Shown here: positions 28,494 to 36,058 of the stretch, one piece after another | Numbering within the stretch: the stretch's first letter is position 1 | Layout: the number at the start of each line of letters is the position of its first letter | Assembly: GCA_900549025.1 (NCBI GenBank) | Contig: URMZ01000001.1 | Location: forward strand, 103,848-167,847 | From: an uncultured Collinsella sp. | GTDB lineage: Bacteria > Actinomycetota > Coriobacteriia > Coriobacteriales > Coriobacteriaceae | Reading direction: 5' to 3' | Length of the DNA: 64,000 bases | Notes under the pieces: generated by a model | Told to the model about the DNA's origin: nothing | The model's input: only the letters and a program-made list of their open reading frames with translations | Databases searched by the model: none | Program-made: the position numbers and the translations under genes

Positions 28494-28547
28494 AGTCATC
28501 GGGGACGTTCTTAAATGACTAGTCGTTAAAGAACGTCCCCGATGACT
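28494..28547. repeat. Intergenic hairpin repeat, family 1, copy C
   Basis: Arms AGTCATCGGGGACGTTCTT and AAGAACGTCCCCGATGACT are exact complements. Relative to copy A the T-A pair in CATTGG/CCAATG has become C-G (CATCGG/CCGATG), a compensatory change. It ends 2 bases before the dus stop codon. Confidence 0.85.
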
Positions 28548-28549
28548 AG

Positions 28550-29503
28550 CTAGCCGTGGAAGCGGGCTATGGGCGAAAGTGGCTGCTCGCGAAAGACGCG
28601 CTCGACGGCGGCGCGGTATTCGTCGACCTTTTTAGTCTTACGTACGAGCTTGTGAACGGTAGTGGGGTCGGCGAAAGCGCACTTGGCGTAGAACCACCAC
28701 TCCTTCATGCGAAAGACCGCATTGCCGCCAATCTCTTCTGCATAGGCAGCAAACAGCGTGTCATGGAAACGCTGCAGCTCGGCTGTCGTGGCAGCAGGGC
28801 CGCCGTTGACCATACGGGCCAGAGCGGGGTTCGCGAGCAGGCCGCGCCCCAGCATCACATGGCGCGTGCCGGGATAGGCCTCCACCAGCGCATCCATGTC
28901 CTTAAGATCAAAAATATCGCCGTTGTATGCCACCGGAAACGGCGCACGTTCCAGCGTCTCGCCATAAAACTCTTTGCGCGGCGAGCCCGCATAACGGTCC
29001 TTCTGTACGCGCGGATGCACAATCAGCTCTGCCAGCGGCATGCGGCAATACAGATCGAGCACGCGCTCGTATTCGTCATCGCCCTCCAGCCCCAGCCTGG
29101 TCTTTACCGATACCGGCAACGGCGACCGCTCGCACACATCGCTCAAGAACACTTCGAGCTCGTCGAGATTGCGCAAGAAACCCGAACCCTTGCCCTTGGC
29201 GACAACCGTTCCCGAAGGACAACCCAAGTTGAGATTGACCTCGCGATAGCCCATGTCGGCGAGTACCTGTGCCGCCCACACAAACTCGTCCGCGTTCTTG
29301 GACATCAGCTGAGGCACCACGTTGAGCCCCTGGTTATTGGCAGGATCGATCTCCTTAAACGCCTTGCCGCCAAAGCGGTTTCCCACCCGCGGCGGCGGCA
29401 AAAACGGCGTGTAATAGCAATCGAGCGCGCCGAAGCACTCCGCATGCACGCGACGGAACACATGCCCGGTAATCCCCTCCATAGGGGCCAACGATAGAAT
29501 CAT
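28550..29503 (-). CDS. dus: tRNA-dihydrouridine synthase
   Basis: 317 residues, a TIM-barrel flavoenzyme. LAPMEGITGHVFRR at the N-terminus, VNLNLGCPSGTVVAKGKGSGFL with the catalytic Cys, VSVKTRLGL, IVHPR and VMLGRGLLANP are the Dus signatures. It reduces uridines in the tRNA D-loop using FMN and NADPH; the exact position specificity is not assigned. The stop codon abuts a family 1 hairpin. Confidence 0.93.
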   Translation of the reverse strand: MILSLAPMEGITGHVFRRVHAECFGALDCYYTPFLPPPRVGNRFGGKAFKEIDPANNQGLNVVPQLMSKNADEFVWAAQVLADMGYREVNLNLGCPSGTVVAKGKGSGFLRNLDELEVFLSDVCERSPLPVSVKTRLGLEGDDEYERVLDLYCRMPLAELIVHPRVQKDRYAGSPRKEFYGETLERAPFPVAYNGDIFDLKDMDALVEAYPGTRHVMLGRGLLANPALARMVNGGPAATTAELQRFHDTLFAAYAEEIGGNAVFRMKEWWFYAKCAFADPTTVHKLVRKTKKVDEYRAAVERVFREQPLSPIARFHG

Positions 29504-29528
29504 CTACTCTTCTCTCATATCAACGAAC

Positions 29529-29555
29529 GTGACAAAGGGACTGTCCCTTTGTCAC
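29529..29555. repeat. Palindromic repeat, family 2, perfect copy
   Basis: GTGACAAAGGGAC, a central T, then GTCCCTTTGTCAC: a perfect 27-base palindrome. Related copies are at 197-218, 29839-29871 and 36026-36058. Confidence 0.85.
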
Positions 29556-29640
29556 ATGCATTATGCCTTGCGCTTCAGGCGATTCACAAGGAAGAGGTAG
29601 CTACTGAACGATGACCACCCTCCAGCCGCACCCCATACAA

Positions 29641-29823
29641 CGAGGTTTAATACTCTTCCCGAGAAGTGAACGAGTGAAAACGGGCCCCCGAAGCATCGGC
29701 ACTTTCGAGATGCAATTTCCTGCGGTTTTGCCAGCCAAATCCTGCGGGTTTGACGTCTAAAAATGTCGATGCTTCGGAGGTCCAAGTATGGCCGTTCACT
29801 TCTCGGAAAAGTATTAGACCTCG
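29641..29823. repeat. 183-bp element with long terminal inverted repeats
   Basis: The left end (29641-29672, containing CCCGAGAAGTGAACG) and right end (29793-29823, containing CGTTCACTTCTCGG) are near-perfect complements over 31 bases. A second inner pair (CCGAAGCATCG / CGATGCTTCGG) nests inside. The centre has two copies of TCCTGCGGKTTTG. It has no convincing coding frame. A MITE-like insertion or structured RNA is possible. With the two flanking family 2 palindromes it fills the 452-base gap between dus and the MFS gene. Confidence 0.6.
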
Positions 29824-29838
29824 ATTTACATGCCACTC

Positions 29839-29871
29839 AATGTGACAAAGTGGCTGCTCCTTTGTCACATT
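29839..29871. repeat. Palindromic repeat, family 2, diverged copy
   Basis: Outer arms AATGTGACAAAG and CTTTGTCACATT are exact complements; the centre differs from the perfect copy. It lies just right of the 183-bp element. Confidence 0.7.
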
Positions 29872-29955
29872 CGATGAAAAAGGGCACCGATGTTAGTCGA
29901 TGCCCCAAAGCGGCTGCAGGTTAAGCCCTACAGCGTATGTCTAAGACGAATCGAA

Positions 29956-31221
29956 CTATTCGTCCCAAGAGAGGTTCTTACCAGTCTTTTTTGCCAGCAG
30001 CAAGAACAGGCCGATAATAACGTTGCATGCGATGCAGAAGATGAAGACGCCCTGGAAGGAGCCGACAAGCTCATAGACCTTCATCATAACGGGCATGCCA
30101 AAGGCGCCGACGATATAGCCCACGGAGCAGATCAGCGCGAAGATGCGACCGAAATCGCGGGAGCCAAAGACATCCATAACCAAAACGGTCAGGGCAGTGC
30201 CAGCGATGACGTACATTACGTCGTTCACGCCTGCTGCGAGGATGCTGAGCGTCGAGTTGCCGCTGCTCATCATGAGCATGACAAAGGAGAGGATGGAGAC
30301 AGCGAGCCAGCCCAGAATGGCCTTCGTGCTGCCGAACCTATCGCAAGTGGTGCCGACGATCGGATTGAGGAACAGATCGAAGAGCGATGCAGCGGATACC
30401 ATGAAGCCGCCCACCATGGGGCTAAAACCAACCTCGGAAGCATACGTCGGGAAGAGCTGGTTCATGCAGCAAGTGAGCTGAACGAGACAGAGGAAGCCGA
30501 TGCAGAAGAAGAAGGCAGGCGACTTAATGGCGCGCGCATAGCTAACGCCACGCGTGCTATCCTCGGTCGTCTCCTCGGTCTCGGTGACCGTCTCGCCCTC
30601 GACGTAGCCATAGGGCAGCATGCCCTTGTCCTGAGGCTTGTAGCGGATGATCAGAATGGAAGCTGGGAGAATGAGCACTGCGGAAACACCGGCGAGCACC
30701 AGATAACCAGTTCTCCAGCCAGCGGCCTCGATGACAGAGGTGATGACGGGACTCATGATGAGCATGTAAATCGAGTTCACTGCCCAAGCGAGACCGATTG
30801 CCAGGCCACCAGATTTTTTGAACCACTGGTCAATAACGTCGGACATAGCGACGCCGGTGGTGAAGGCGAAGCAAACGCCAATCAGGGCGCCAGCGGCGAT
30901 GAACATCCAGGCTTCGGTGTAGAAGGCCATGCCTGCGCCGGCAGCGAGCAAAATAAGCTCGACAACGGGGAGCCAAACCTTGCCAACGACCTTGGGAATG
31001 AGTTTTCCGACAAACGGAAGAGCTGCCGCAAGACCAATGAGCGTTGCGGTGAAGTAATACGAGAAGATGGAATAGTCAAACCCGAACTCCTCGCACACGG
31101 GTGCGACGAAGGAGCCCGCGATGACGCTATAGGATCCGGTCGTGCCGGCAGACATAAGGCCGAGCGCGATTACGAGAACCCATGCGTAAACCTTGCTGCT
31201 CTTTAACTTTGCATTTTCCAT
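29956..31221 (-). CDS. MFS transporter (oxalate/formate-antiporter-like), operon member
   Basis: 421 residues, twelve spans, beginning MENAKLKSSKVYAWVLVIALGLMSAGTTGSYSVIAG. It resembles the OFA branch of the major facilitator family and is a close paralogue of the protein at 34601. The ATG at 31221 has AGGAGC 8 bases upstream. It follows the carbamoyltransferase by 11 bases and is the third gene of the agmatine-type operon, so it probably carries agmatine, putrescine or the carbamoylated product, replacing the APC-type AguD antiporter of lactic acid bacteria (inference). Confidence 0.85.
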   Translation of the reverse strand: MENAKLKSSKVYAWVLVIALGLMSAGTTGSYSVIAGSFVAPVCEEFGFDYSIFSYYFTATLIGLAAALPFVGKLIPKVVGKVWLPVVELILLAAGAGMAFYTEAWMFIAAGALIGVCFAFTTGVAMSDVIDQWFKKSGGLAIGLAWAVNSIYMLIMSPVITSVIEAAGWRTGYLVLAGVSAVLILPASILIIRYKPQDKGMLPYGYVEGETVTETEETTEDSTRGVSYARAIKSPAFFFCIGFLCLVQLTCCMNQLFPTYASEVGFSPMVGGFMVSAASLFDLFLNPIVGTTCDRFGSTKAILGWLAVSILSFVMLMMSSGNSTLSILAAGVNDVMYVIAGTALTVLVMDVFGSRDFGRIFALICSVGYIVGAFGMPVMMKVYELVGSFQGVFIFCIACNVIIGLFLLLAKKTGKNLSWDE

Positions 31222-31232
31222 TGATGCAGCTC

Positions 31233-32297
31233 CTAGAGACCCAGAAGGGCACACATAACGGCCTTGATGGTGTGCTGACGGTTCTCTGCCTCACGGAAGA
31301 TGACCGAAGCGTTGGCCTCAAAGCACTCGTCGGCAATCTCGAAACCCTCGGTGATGATCTCGCGATGAAGGTCGTTCTTGCACTGGTCGAGGAGCATCTT
31401 GCCAACACGGTGATCCGCGTTGTGGACAGAGGGAAGCTCATGCATGCAGAAGATGTCGGGATTGTTGGTGCGCTTGCACAGCTCGCTGGTGACGCGATAG
31501 GGGTACAGAGACTCGGCATCGCCCAGCCAGGAGTTGTAGTCGTCGGGATCCAGAACCTCTTCGCCGCACTCGGGGTTGATGTAGCGCCACTCCTCGGTAA
31601 CGATAACGTCAACGCCATCCAGGGCATCGAGGTCAGAGGTGATGGTAAAGGTCCTATTGGGAGCGTACTTGGCGTAGCAGGCCTCCACCTCTTCGATCAT
31701 TTCCTTGCACATCTGATGACGGAGGTCGTCGGGGCCGATGGCGAGGAAGTCCATGTCGAGCATAGCGCACAGACGGCCATACCACACCGGGGCGCCGGCG
31801 CAGTTGCCAACGAAAGCCATCTTCTTGCCGCGGCTCGTACGCAGACCGCCCCATTGCTCTTCCATCGTAAGAGCGTCAGCGAGCATCTGAGTCGGGTGAT
31901 CGCCGAGAGTAAGGGCATTGATGACCGGGATGTCAACCAGGTCGGCGACGTCATAGAGGAACTGCTCGTCCTTCTGTGCGCGGTAGACGATGAGATCGTA
32001 CATGCCGTTAAAGACGCGCATGGCATCCTTGACGGTCTCGCAGTCACCCATGTGGGAGTTGGTCAGATAAGTGAAGCCCATGCCCAAATCATTGCAGGAG
32101 GTCTCGAATGCGCAACGAGTACGGGTCGAGCCCCATTCAAAGTTGGCGAGGACGTTTTTGCCGGGGAAGTAGCGCTGGTCGACACCAGACTTCTTCTGAG
32201 CCTTAAGGTTCCAGGCAAGATCGATGAGATAGCGGAAATCCTCGGAGGAGAGATCATGGATGTTGATGTAGTCGCGACCGCGGAGGCTGTTGTTCAT
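31233..32297 (-). CDS. Aspartate/ornithine carbamoyltransferase family enzyme, putative putrescine type
   Basis: 354 residues. The carbamoyl phosphate motif STRTR (57-61) and HPTQ (134-137) are intact, as is NALTLGDHPTQMLADALT. The usual HCLP loop of ornithine carbamoyltransferases reads MHELP (285-289), with Glu in place of Cys, and the SMG loop is replaced by a divergent EEWRYINPECG stretch. Both changes are in the region that selects the second substrate. Downstream of agmatine deiminase, the expected reaction is phosphorolysis of N-carbamoylputrescine to putrescine and carbamoyl phosphate, but the altered loops make specificity uncertain. AAAGGAAAT precedes the ATG. Confidence 0.8.
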   Translation of the reverse strand: MNNSLRGRDYINIHDLSSEDFRYLIDLAWNLKAQKKSGVDQRYFPGKNVLANFEWGSTRTRCAFETSCNDLGMGFTYLTNSHMGDCETVKDAMRVFNGMYDLIVYRAQKDEQFLYDVADLVDIPVINALTLGDHPTQMLADALTMEEQWGGLRTSRGKKMAFVGNCAGAPVWYGRLCAMLDMDFLAIGPDDLRHQMCKEMIEEVEACYAKYAPNRTFTITSDLDALDGVDVIVTEEWRYINPECGEEVLDPDDYNSWLGDAESLYPYRVTSELCKRTNNPDIFCMHELPSVHNADHRVGKMLLDQCKNDLHREIITEGFEIADECFEANASVIFREAENRQHTIKAVMCALLGL

Positions 32298-32420
32298 GCC
32301 TATTTCCTTTCGAATTATTATCAAAATTATTGTTGAATGTGTCCCCGAGGAAAACACGGATATCCCTCGGGGAGCGGTACATGTGGCGCCTAAGCCAAAG
32401 AGCGCAGGCTCTAAGGCTCA

Positions 32421-33659
32421 CTAACGACTGGCCGCCACGTCCTTAGTCCAGCAGTGCACGCCGCCGCCGGACAGGTTAAGCGCGAGGGAATCAATCATGA
32501 TGACCTTGCGATCGGGGAAGCAGCTCTCAAGAACTGCCTTGGCCTGCTCATCCTTCTCTTTCACGACCTCGCTCATGCCCTCGTGGTAATAACGCTGGCC
32601 AAGAACGACGCCGTTGCAAATCAGGAAGTTGCAGTAGCTCGCTGCGGCGTAGAAGTGGACGGGGCCCTCGGGCCAGGGGGTGCCATCCATAAACTTACCG
32701 CCCATTTCGTCGATGAAGCCCTTATAGAGCTCGTAATCTTCATCGCCAGGGGCGATAACGACTTCAATAGGCTCGGCGGTGGGCATACGAACGATCTCGA
32801 AGGGCTTGCCCTCCCAGTCCGTTTCGTTGCTCAGGATCTCGTAGGCTGCCTCAATGCGGCGACGAGACTCTGCTCCAGCCTTGCTCGAGGCTGCCTCTTC
32901 ATCGGACACCTCGGCAAGAAGAATCTTGTTCGGAGTGATAAAGCGACACATCTCATCAATGTGAGCTGCAAAGCTCATGCCAAAGACGGGAGTTCCGTCT
33001 TCCTTCTCGTCGAGGATGCCCAGTCGATAGTCGTCGTCCTCGAGCATAGGCTGCGGAAGCCAGATAACCTTGTTGAGGTTGTAGATGCGCTTATACTCGG
33101 CCTCTACTTCCTCTTTCGTGAACTCGGGATTACGCTTGCGGCATTCCGTGTCCTCGATGGCGATCAGAGTGCCGTGACCGTCAAATTCGCGGTCGCCGCC
33201 CTCCGAAACCATTTCGGAATTGACGATATCGAAGCAACCGAGCGCAACCGCCATGTGAACGGCTGCCTTACGTGCGGACTGGCACTCCGGGGAGTTCTTG
33301 TCCCACACGCCGTAATAGGTCCAAGCGGGGTTGACCATATAAGAATGGCCCTTGTCGTCGACCATGATGCTGGGACCGTTGTCGCGGACATAGAAGTTGG
33401 AGTCTTCGAACTGCGTGATCTCGATGCGATCGAGATCAACCCCCTCCTCCTTCAGGCGCGAGCAAGCCTCCTCATAGGAGCCGGGGGTGCCGCAATTGAG
33501 GTTGACCGTAACGTCGCCATACTCGAGCAGAGCCTTGATCACGTCAACGCAGGGCTGGCGGTTATCGTAGCCCTCTGCACGGATGTAATCGGGAAGCCAT
33601 GTCACATAGACGTTGGAGCGCTTCTCGAACTCGCCCGGCATACGATAGTTCTCGTACAT
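32421..33659 (-). CDS. aguA: Agmatine deiminase (PPAD family)
   Basis: 412 residues of the Porphyromonas-type peptidylarginine deiminase family. Seen are EDSNFYVRDNGPSIMV, VSEGGDREFDGHGTLIAIEDTECRKRNP, FAAHIDEMCRFI and the C-terminal SGGGVHCWTK with the nucleophilic Cys at about 403. Agmatine deiminase gives N-carbamoylputrescine and ammonia. EGGDREFDG differs from the more usual EGGxIHxDG, so the substrate pocket may be somewhat changed. The ATG at 33659 follows GGAAGGA. First gene of an operon with the carbamoyltransferase and MFS genes. Confidence 0.85.
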   Translation of the reverse strand: MYENYRMPGEFEKRSNVYVTWLPDYIRAEGYDNRQPCVDVIKALLEYGDVTVNLNCGTPGSYEEACSRLKEEGVDLDRIEITQFEDSNFYVRDNGPSIMVDDKGHSYMVNPAWTYYGVWDKNSPECQSARKAAVHMAVALGCFDIVNSEMVSEGGDREFDGHGTLIAIEDTECRKRNPEFTKEEVEAEYKRIYNLNKVIWLPQPMLEDDDYRLGILDEKEDGTPVFGMSFAAHIDEMCRFITPNKILLAEVSDEEAASSKAGAESRRRIEAAYEILSNETDWEGKPFEIVRMPTAEPIEVVIAPGDEDYELYKGFIDEMGGKFMDGTPWPEGPVHFYAAASYCNFLICNGVVLGQRYYHEGMSEVVKEKDEQAKAVLESCFPDRKVIMIDSLALNLSGGGVHCWTKDVAASR

Positions 33660-33741
33660 GGTTGGTCCTTCCGTCGGGTTTCCCGCGATGCTGTCCGGCC
33701 GCGACAATAGCGGGGTTTCACCTGCTATAGTACTACTATAC

Positions 33742-33755
33742 CTACCGTTCGGTAG
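33742..33755. promoter_or_regulatory. TetR-type operator near the agmatine operon
   Basis: CTACCG-TT-CGGTAG is a near-perfect palindrome. The core TACCGTTCG recurs at 33791 and, reversed, at 35987. Confidence 0.65.
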
Positions 33756-33790
33756 ATAATTTTGAATAATTGCCGCTCGCCTACTGATAC

Positions 33791-33806
33791 ATACCGTTCG
33801 CCGTAT
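33791..33806. promoter_or_regulatory. Second TetR-type operator, beside the tetR gene
   Basis: ATACCGTTCGCCGTAT is an imperfect palindrome sharing TACCGTTCG with the first site. A weak TTGAAT/TGATAC promoter (33762-33790) for tetR would start inside it, which fits autoregulation. Confidence 0.55.
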
Positions 33807-33883
33807 ATAGTGGTCATGTTTGGACACGAATTGATGTTCCGTTGCCATCCTTAATAATGTTGGTAGTGCGGAAGTGATTTGCA

Positions 33884-34462
33884 ATGGAGAAATGCAGCGT
33901 GAGCACAAGAAAAAAAATATTGGACGCAATGTACGATCTTGTGGCAGAAGTCGGTTATGACAAAGCGTCTATCGGAAAGATTTGCGACTTTGTCGGTATA
34001 TCCAAGCCGTCGGTGTACTACTACTTTCCCTCAAAAGAGGAGATTTTCACTACGCTCTTGGACAGCATGTTTCCGACCATTGACTATCAGCGCGACTACT
34101 CGCTAATAGTCGATAGGGACGGGTTCAAGGCCGCGCTTATCGAGCTCGGCAATTCAGTTATAGGTGGCTATCGAAGCGATGAAAAGCGCCGGCGCGTGCT
34201 GGCCGAGGTTAGCGTTCAAGCAAATCGAATTCCTGCAGTTCAGGAACGTCAAGCGACGGCGACCAAACGAACCATGGATGCACTTAAAGACATCCTTCTT
34301 CATGGTGTAGAGATTGGCGCGTTTTCCGATAGCGCCGACGTAATGCTCTACGTACAAATTCTTTATACCGTTCTGGAGGGAGCAAGCAATACGGTCGCTC
34401 AAGGTGAGGATATTGATGAAAAAGCGGTTTGGGCGGGAATAGTCGAGCTTATGTTCAAATAA
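33884..34462 (+). CDS. TetR family regulator
   Basis: 192 residues with an N-terminal TetR helix-turn-helix (about 8-54: STRKKILDAMYDLVAEVGYDKASIGKICDFVGISKPSVYYYFPSKEEIF, one long signature) and a variable helical ligand domain. It is divergent from the agmatine operon and convergent with the second MFS gene. Similar palindromes lie at both promoters, so it probably represses both and responds to agmatine, putrescine or a related amine (inference). Confidence 0.9.
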   Translation: MEKCSVSTRKKILDAMYDLVAEVGYDKASIGKICDFVGISKPSVYYYFPSKEEIFTTLLDSMFPTIDYQRDYSLIVDRDGFKAALIELGNSVIGGYRSDEKRRRVLAEVSVQANRIPAVQERQATATKRTMDALKDILLHGVEIGAFSDSADVMLYVQILYTVLEGASNTVAQGEDIDEKAVWAGIVELMFK

Positions 34463-34523
34463 ACCAGCCAAGCTGAAGCGCATGTTGGCACCCATGGTGC
34501 CTGCGGGCAACCTTTAAAACGAA

Positions 34524-34565
34524 AACAGGGGTCGACTCCAGTCTGGCTTGGAGTCGACCCCTGTT
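34524..34565. terminator. Strong bidirectional terminator
   Basis: AACAGGGGTCGACTCCA and TGGAGTCGACCCCTGTT form a perfect 17-bp stem with an 8-base loop, between convergent tetR and the second MFS gene. Confidence 0.85.
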
Positions 34566-34600
34566 GCATGGCAATCTATGCCGATGCAAATCGGCGCTTA

Positions 34601-35881
34601 TTACTTTTCAGCAGCCTTATTGAGAAAGCCGGAAACGATAGCAAACGCAGCAATCATAAGGTTGCAGGCAATGCAGAAGATAAATACTCCCTGGAATGAC
34701 CCTGCCATGCCGTAAACCTTCATCATGACCGGCATTCCAAAAGCACCGACGACATAGCCCGCTGAGCAAACAATCGAATAGATCCTTCCAAAATCGCGTG
34801 ATCCAAAGAGCGAGAGGAGAAGCATCGGCATTGCGGTTCCAACGATGGCGAACATGACATCGTTTACACCAGCTGCAACGATGGAAACGGTCTCATTGCT
34901 TCCGCCAATGATAAGAAGCAGGAATGAAAGAATGCTGACACCTGTCCATGCGACCGTTGCTTTAATAGCGCCAAGCTTGTCGCATGTTTTGCCCACGAAG
35001 GGATTTAGGAAGATATCGGAGAGTGAAGCTGCCGAGACCATTAAGCTTCCTACGATAGGATTGAAACCGACCTCGCTTGCATAGGTTGGAAACAGCTGGT
35101 TCATGCAGCAGGTGAGCTGCGCCACGCACAGCAAGAGGACACAGAGAATAAAAGACGGCGTTTTCGCGGCATCGCGGAGTGCCATGCCCGAAAGGACATC
35201 TTCCTGCTCATCGGCGCTGCAGCTCTCATGGGTTTCGGAGGCGGTCTCTCCGTACGGAAGCATATTGCGATCAGAGGGGTTAAGGCGAATGATAAATGCG
35301 CTTGCAGGCAAAATCATAGCTGCTGAAACGGCCGCAAGCACGATGTATCCCGTACGCCAGCCTTGCTGCTCGATGACCAGCGTAATGACAGGACTCAATA
35401 ACAGCGTGCAGAGAGAATTAACGCCCCAAGCGAGGCCGATGGCGAGACCGGACGATTTGCTGAACCATTGGTCAATGACATCGGACATGCAGACGCCCGT
35501 TGTAAACGAAAAGCAGATGCCGATCACTGCGGCGGAGACGGTGAACATCCAGACCTCGGTGTAGAACGCCATTGCGGCGCCGGCGGCAATAAGGACGAGT
35601 TCAATGCAAATATGCCATGGTTTGCCGATTACTTTTGGAATGAAGCGACTCAAAAGCGGAAGCCCAAGCGCAAAGCCAAGAAGAATCGCGGTGAAATAGA
35701 AAGAAAAAGAAGTGTAGTCAAAGCCCAGATCTTCACATACTGGAGCAACGAATGAGCCGGCAATAATGCTATATGTGCCAGTTGTTCCGGCGGACATTAA
35801 GCCGAGCGCAATAACGACGACCCAAGCAAATGCGCCGCTTTCACGGAGACAATCTTTTTTGGCTGGTGTGGTGAGAGTCAT
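34601..35881 (-). CDS. Second MFS transporter, paralogue of 29956-31221
   Basis: 426 residues. It shares long stretches with the operon copy, for example SAGTTGTYSIIAGSFVAPVC near the N-terminus and MNQLFPTYASEVGFNPIVG later; both end their last spans with GVFIFCIACN. The ATG at 35881 has GGAGC 6 bases upstream. It has its own promoter with a TetR-type palindrome over the -10 element, so it looks like an independently transcribed member of the same regulon. Differences from the paralogue in the loops may reflect a different amine or exchange partner. Confidence 0.85.
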   Translation of the reverse strand: MTLTTPAKKDCLRESGAFAWVVVIALGLMSAGTTGTYSIIAGSFVAPVCEDLGFDYTSFSFYFTAILLGFALGLPLLSRFIPKVIGKPWHICIELVLIAAGAAMAFYTEVWMFTVSAAVIGICFSFTTGVCMSDVIDQWFSKSSGLAIGLAWGVNSLCTLLLSPVITLVIEQQGWRTGYIVLAAVSAAMILPASAFIIRLNPSDRNMLPYGETASETHESCSADEQEDVLSGMALRDAAKTPSFILCVLLLCVAQLTCCMNQLFPTYASEVGFNPIVGSLMVSAASLSDIFLNPFVGKTCDKLGAIKATVAWTGVSILSFLLLIIGGSNETVSIVAAGVNDVMFAIVGTAMPMLLLSLFGSRDFGRIYSIVCSAGYVVGAFGMPVMMKVYGMAGSFQGVFIFCIACNLMIAAFAIVSGFLNKAAEK

Positions 35882-35919
35882 GGTTGCTCCATTTCTATCG
35901 GCAATACATCCTATATGCC

Positions 35920-35956
35920 TACCGATAGGTATATAAACCAGAGGACTCTTCGTCAA
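35920..35956 (-). promoter_or_regulatory. Promoter and overlapping operator of the second MFS gene
   Basis: On the minus strand TTGACG, a 17-base spacer and TATACC form a good promoter. The palindrome TACCTATCGGTA (35920-35931) overlaps the -10 element, the position expected for a repressor site. Confidence 0.7.
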
Positions 35957-35986
35957 GCATTAAGCGGGGAGAGGGAGTTCTTAACC

Positions 35987-35998
35987 TGCCGAACGGTA
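35987..35998. promoter_or_regulatory. Distal TetR-type half-conserved site
   Basis: TGCCGAACGGTA is the reverse of TACCGTTCGGCA, matching the first agmatine-operon site at 11 of 12 bases. It lies about 30 bases upstream of the -35 element. Confidence 0.5.
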
Positions 35999-36025
35999 AT
36001 TAGACCCCGTTTTCGCAAGGGTCTC

Positions 36026-36058
36026 AATGTGACAAAGGGGCCGTCCCTTTGTCACATT
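36026..36058. repeat. Palindromic repeat, family 2, at a stop codon
   Basis: AATGTGACAAAGGG and CCCTTTGTCACATT are complementary around a short GCCGT centre. The last two bases are part of the TAA stop of the MacB-like gene. Confidence 0.8.

Noticed and set aside
29561-29836. 91-codon minus-strand frame in the dus-MFS gap
   Set aside because: It runs through the inverted-repeat element, has no ribosome binding site and no family resemblance; the DNA is better explained by repeats.
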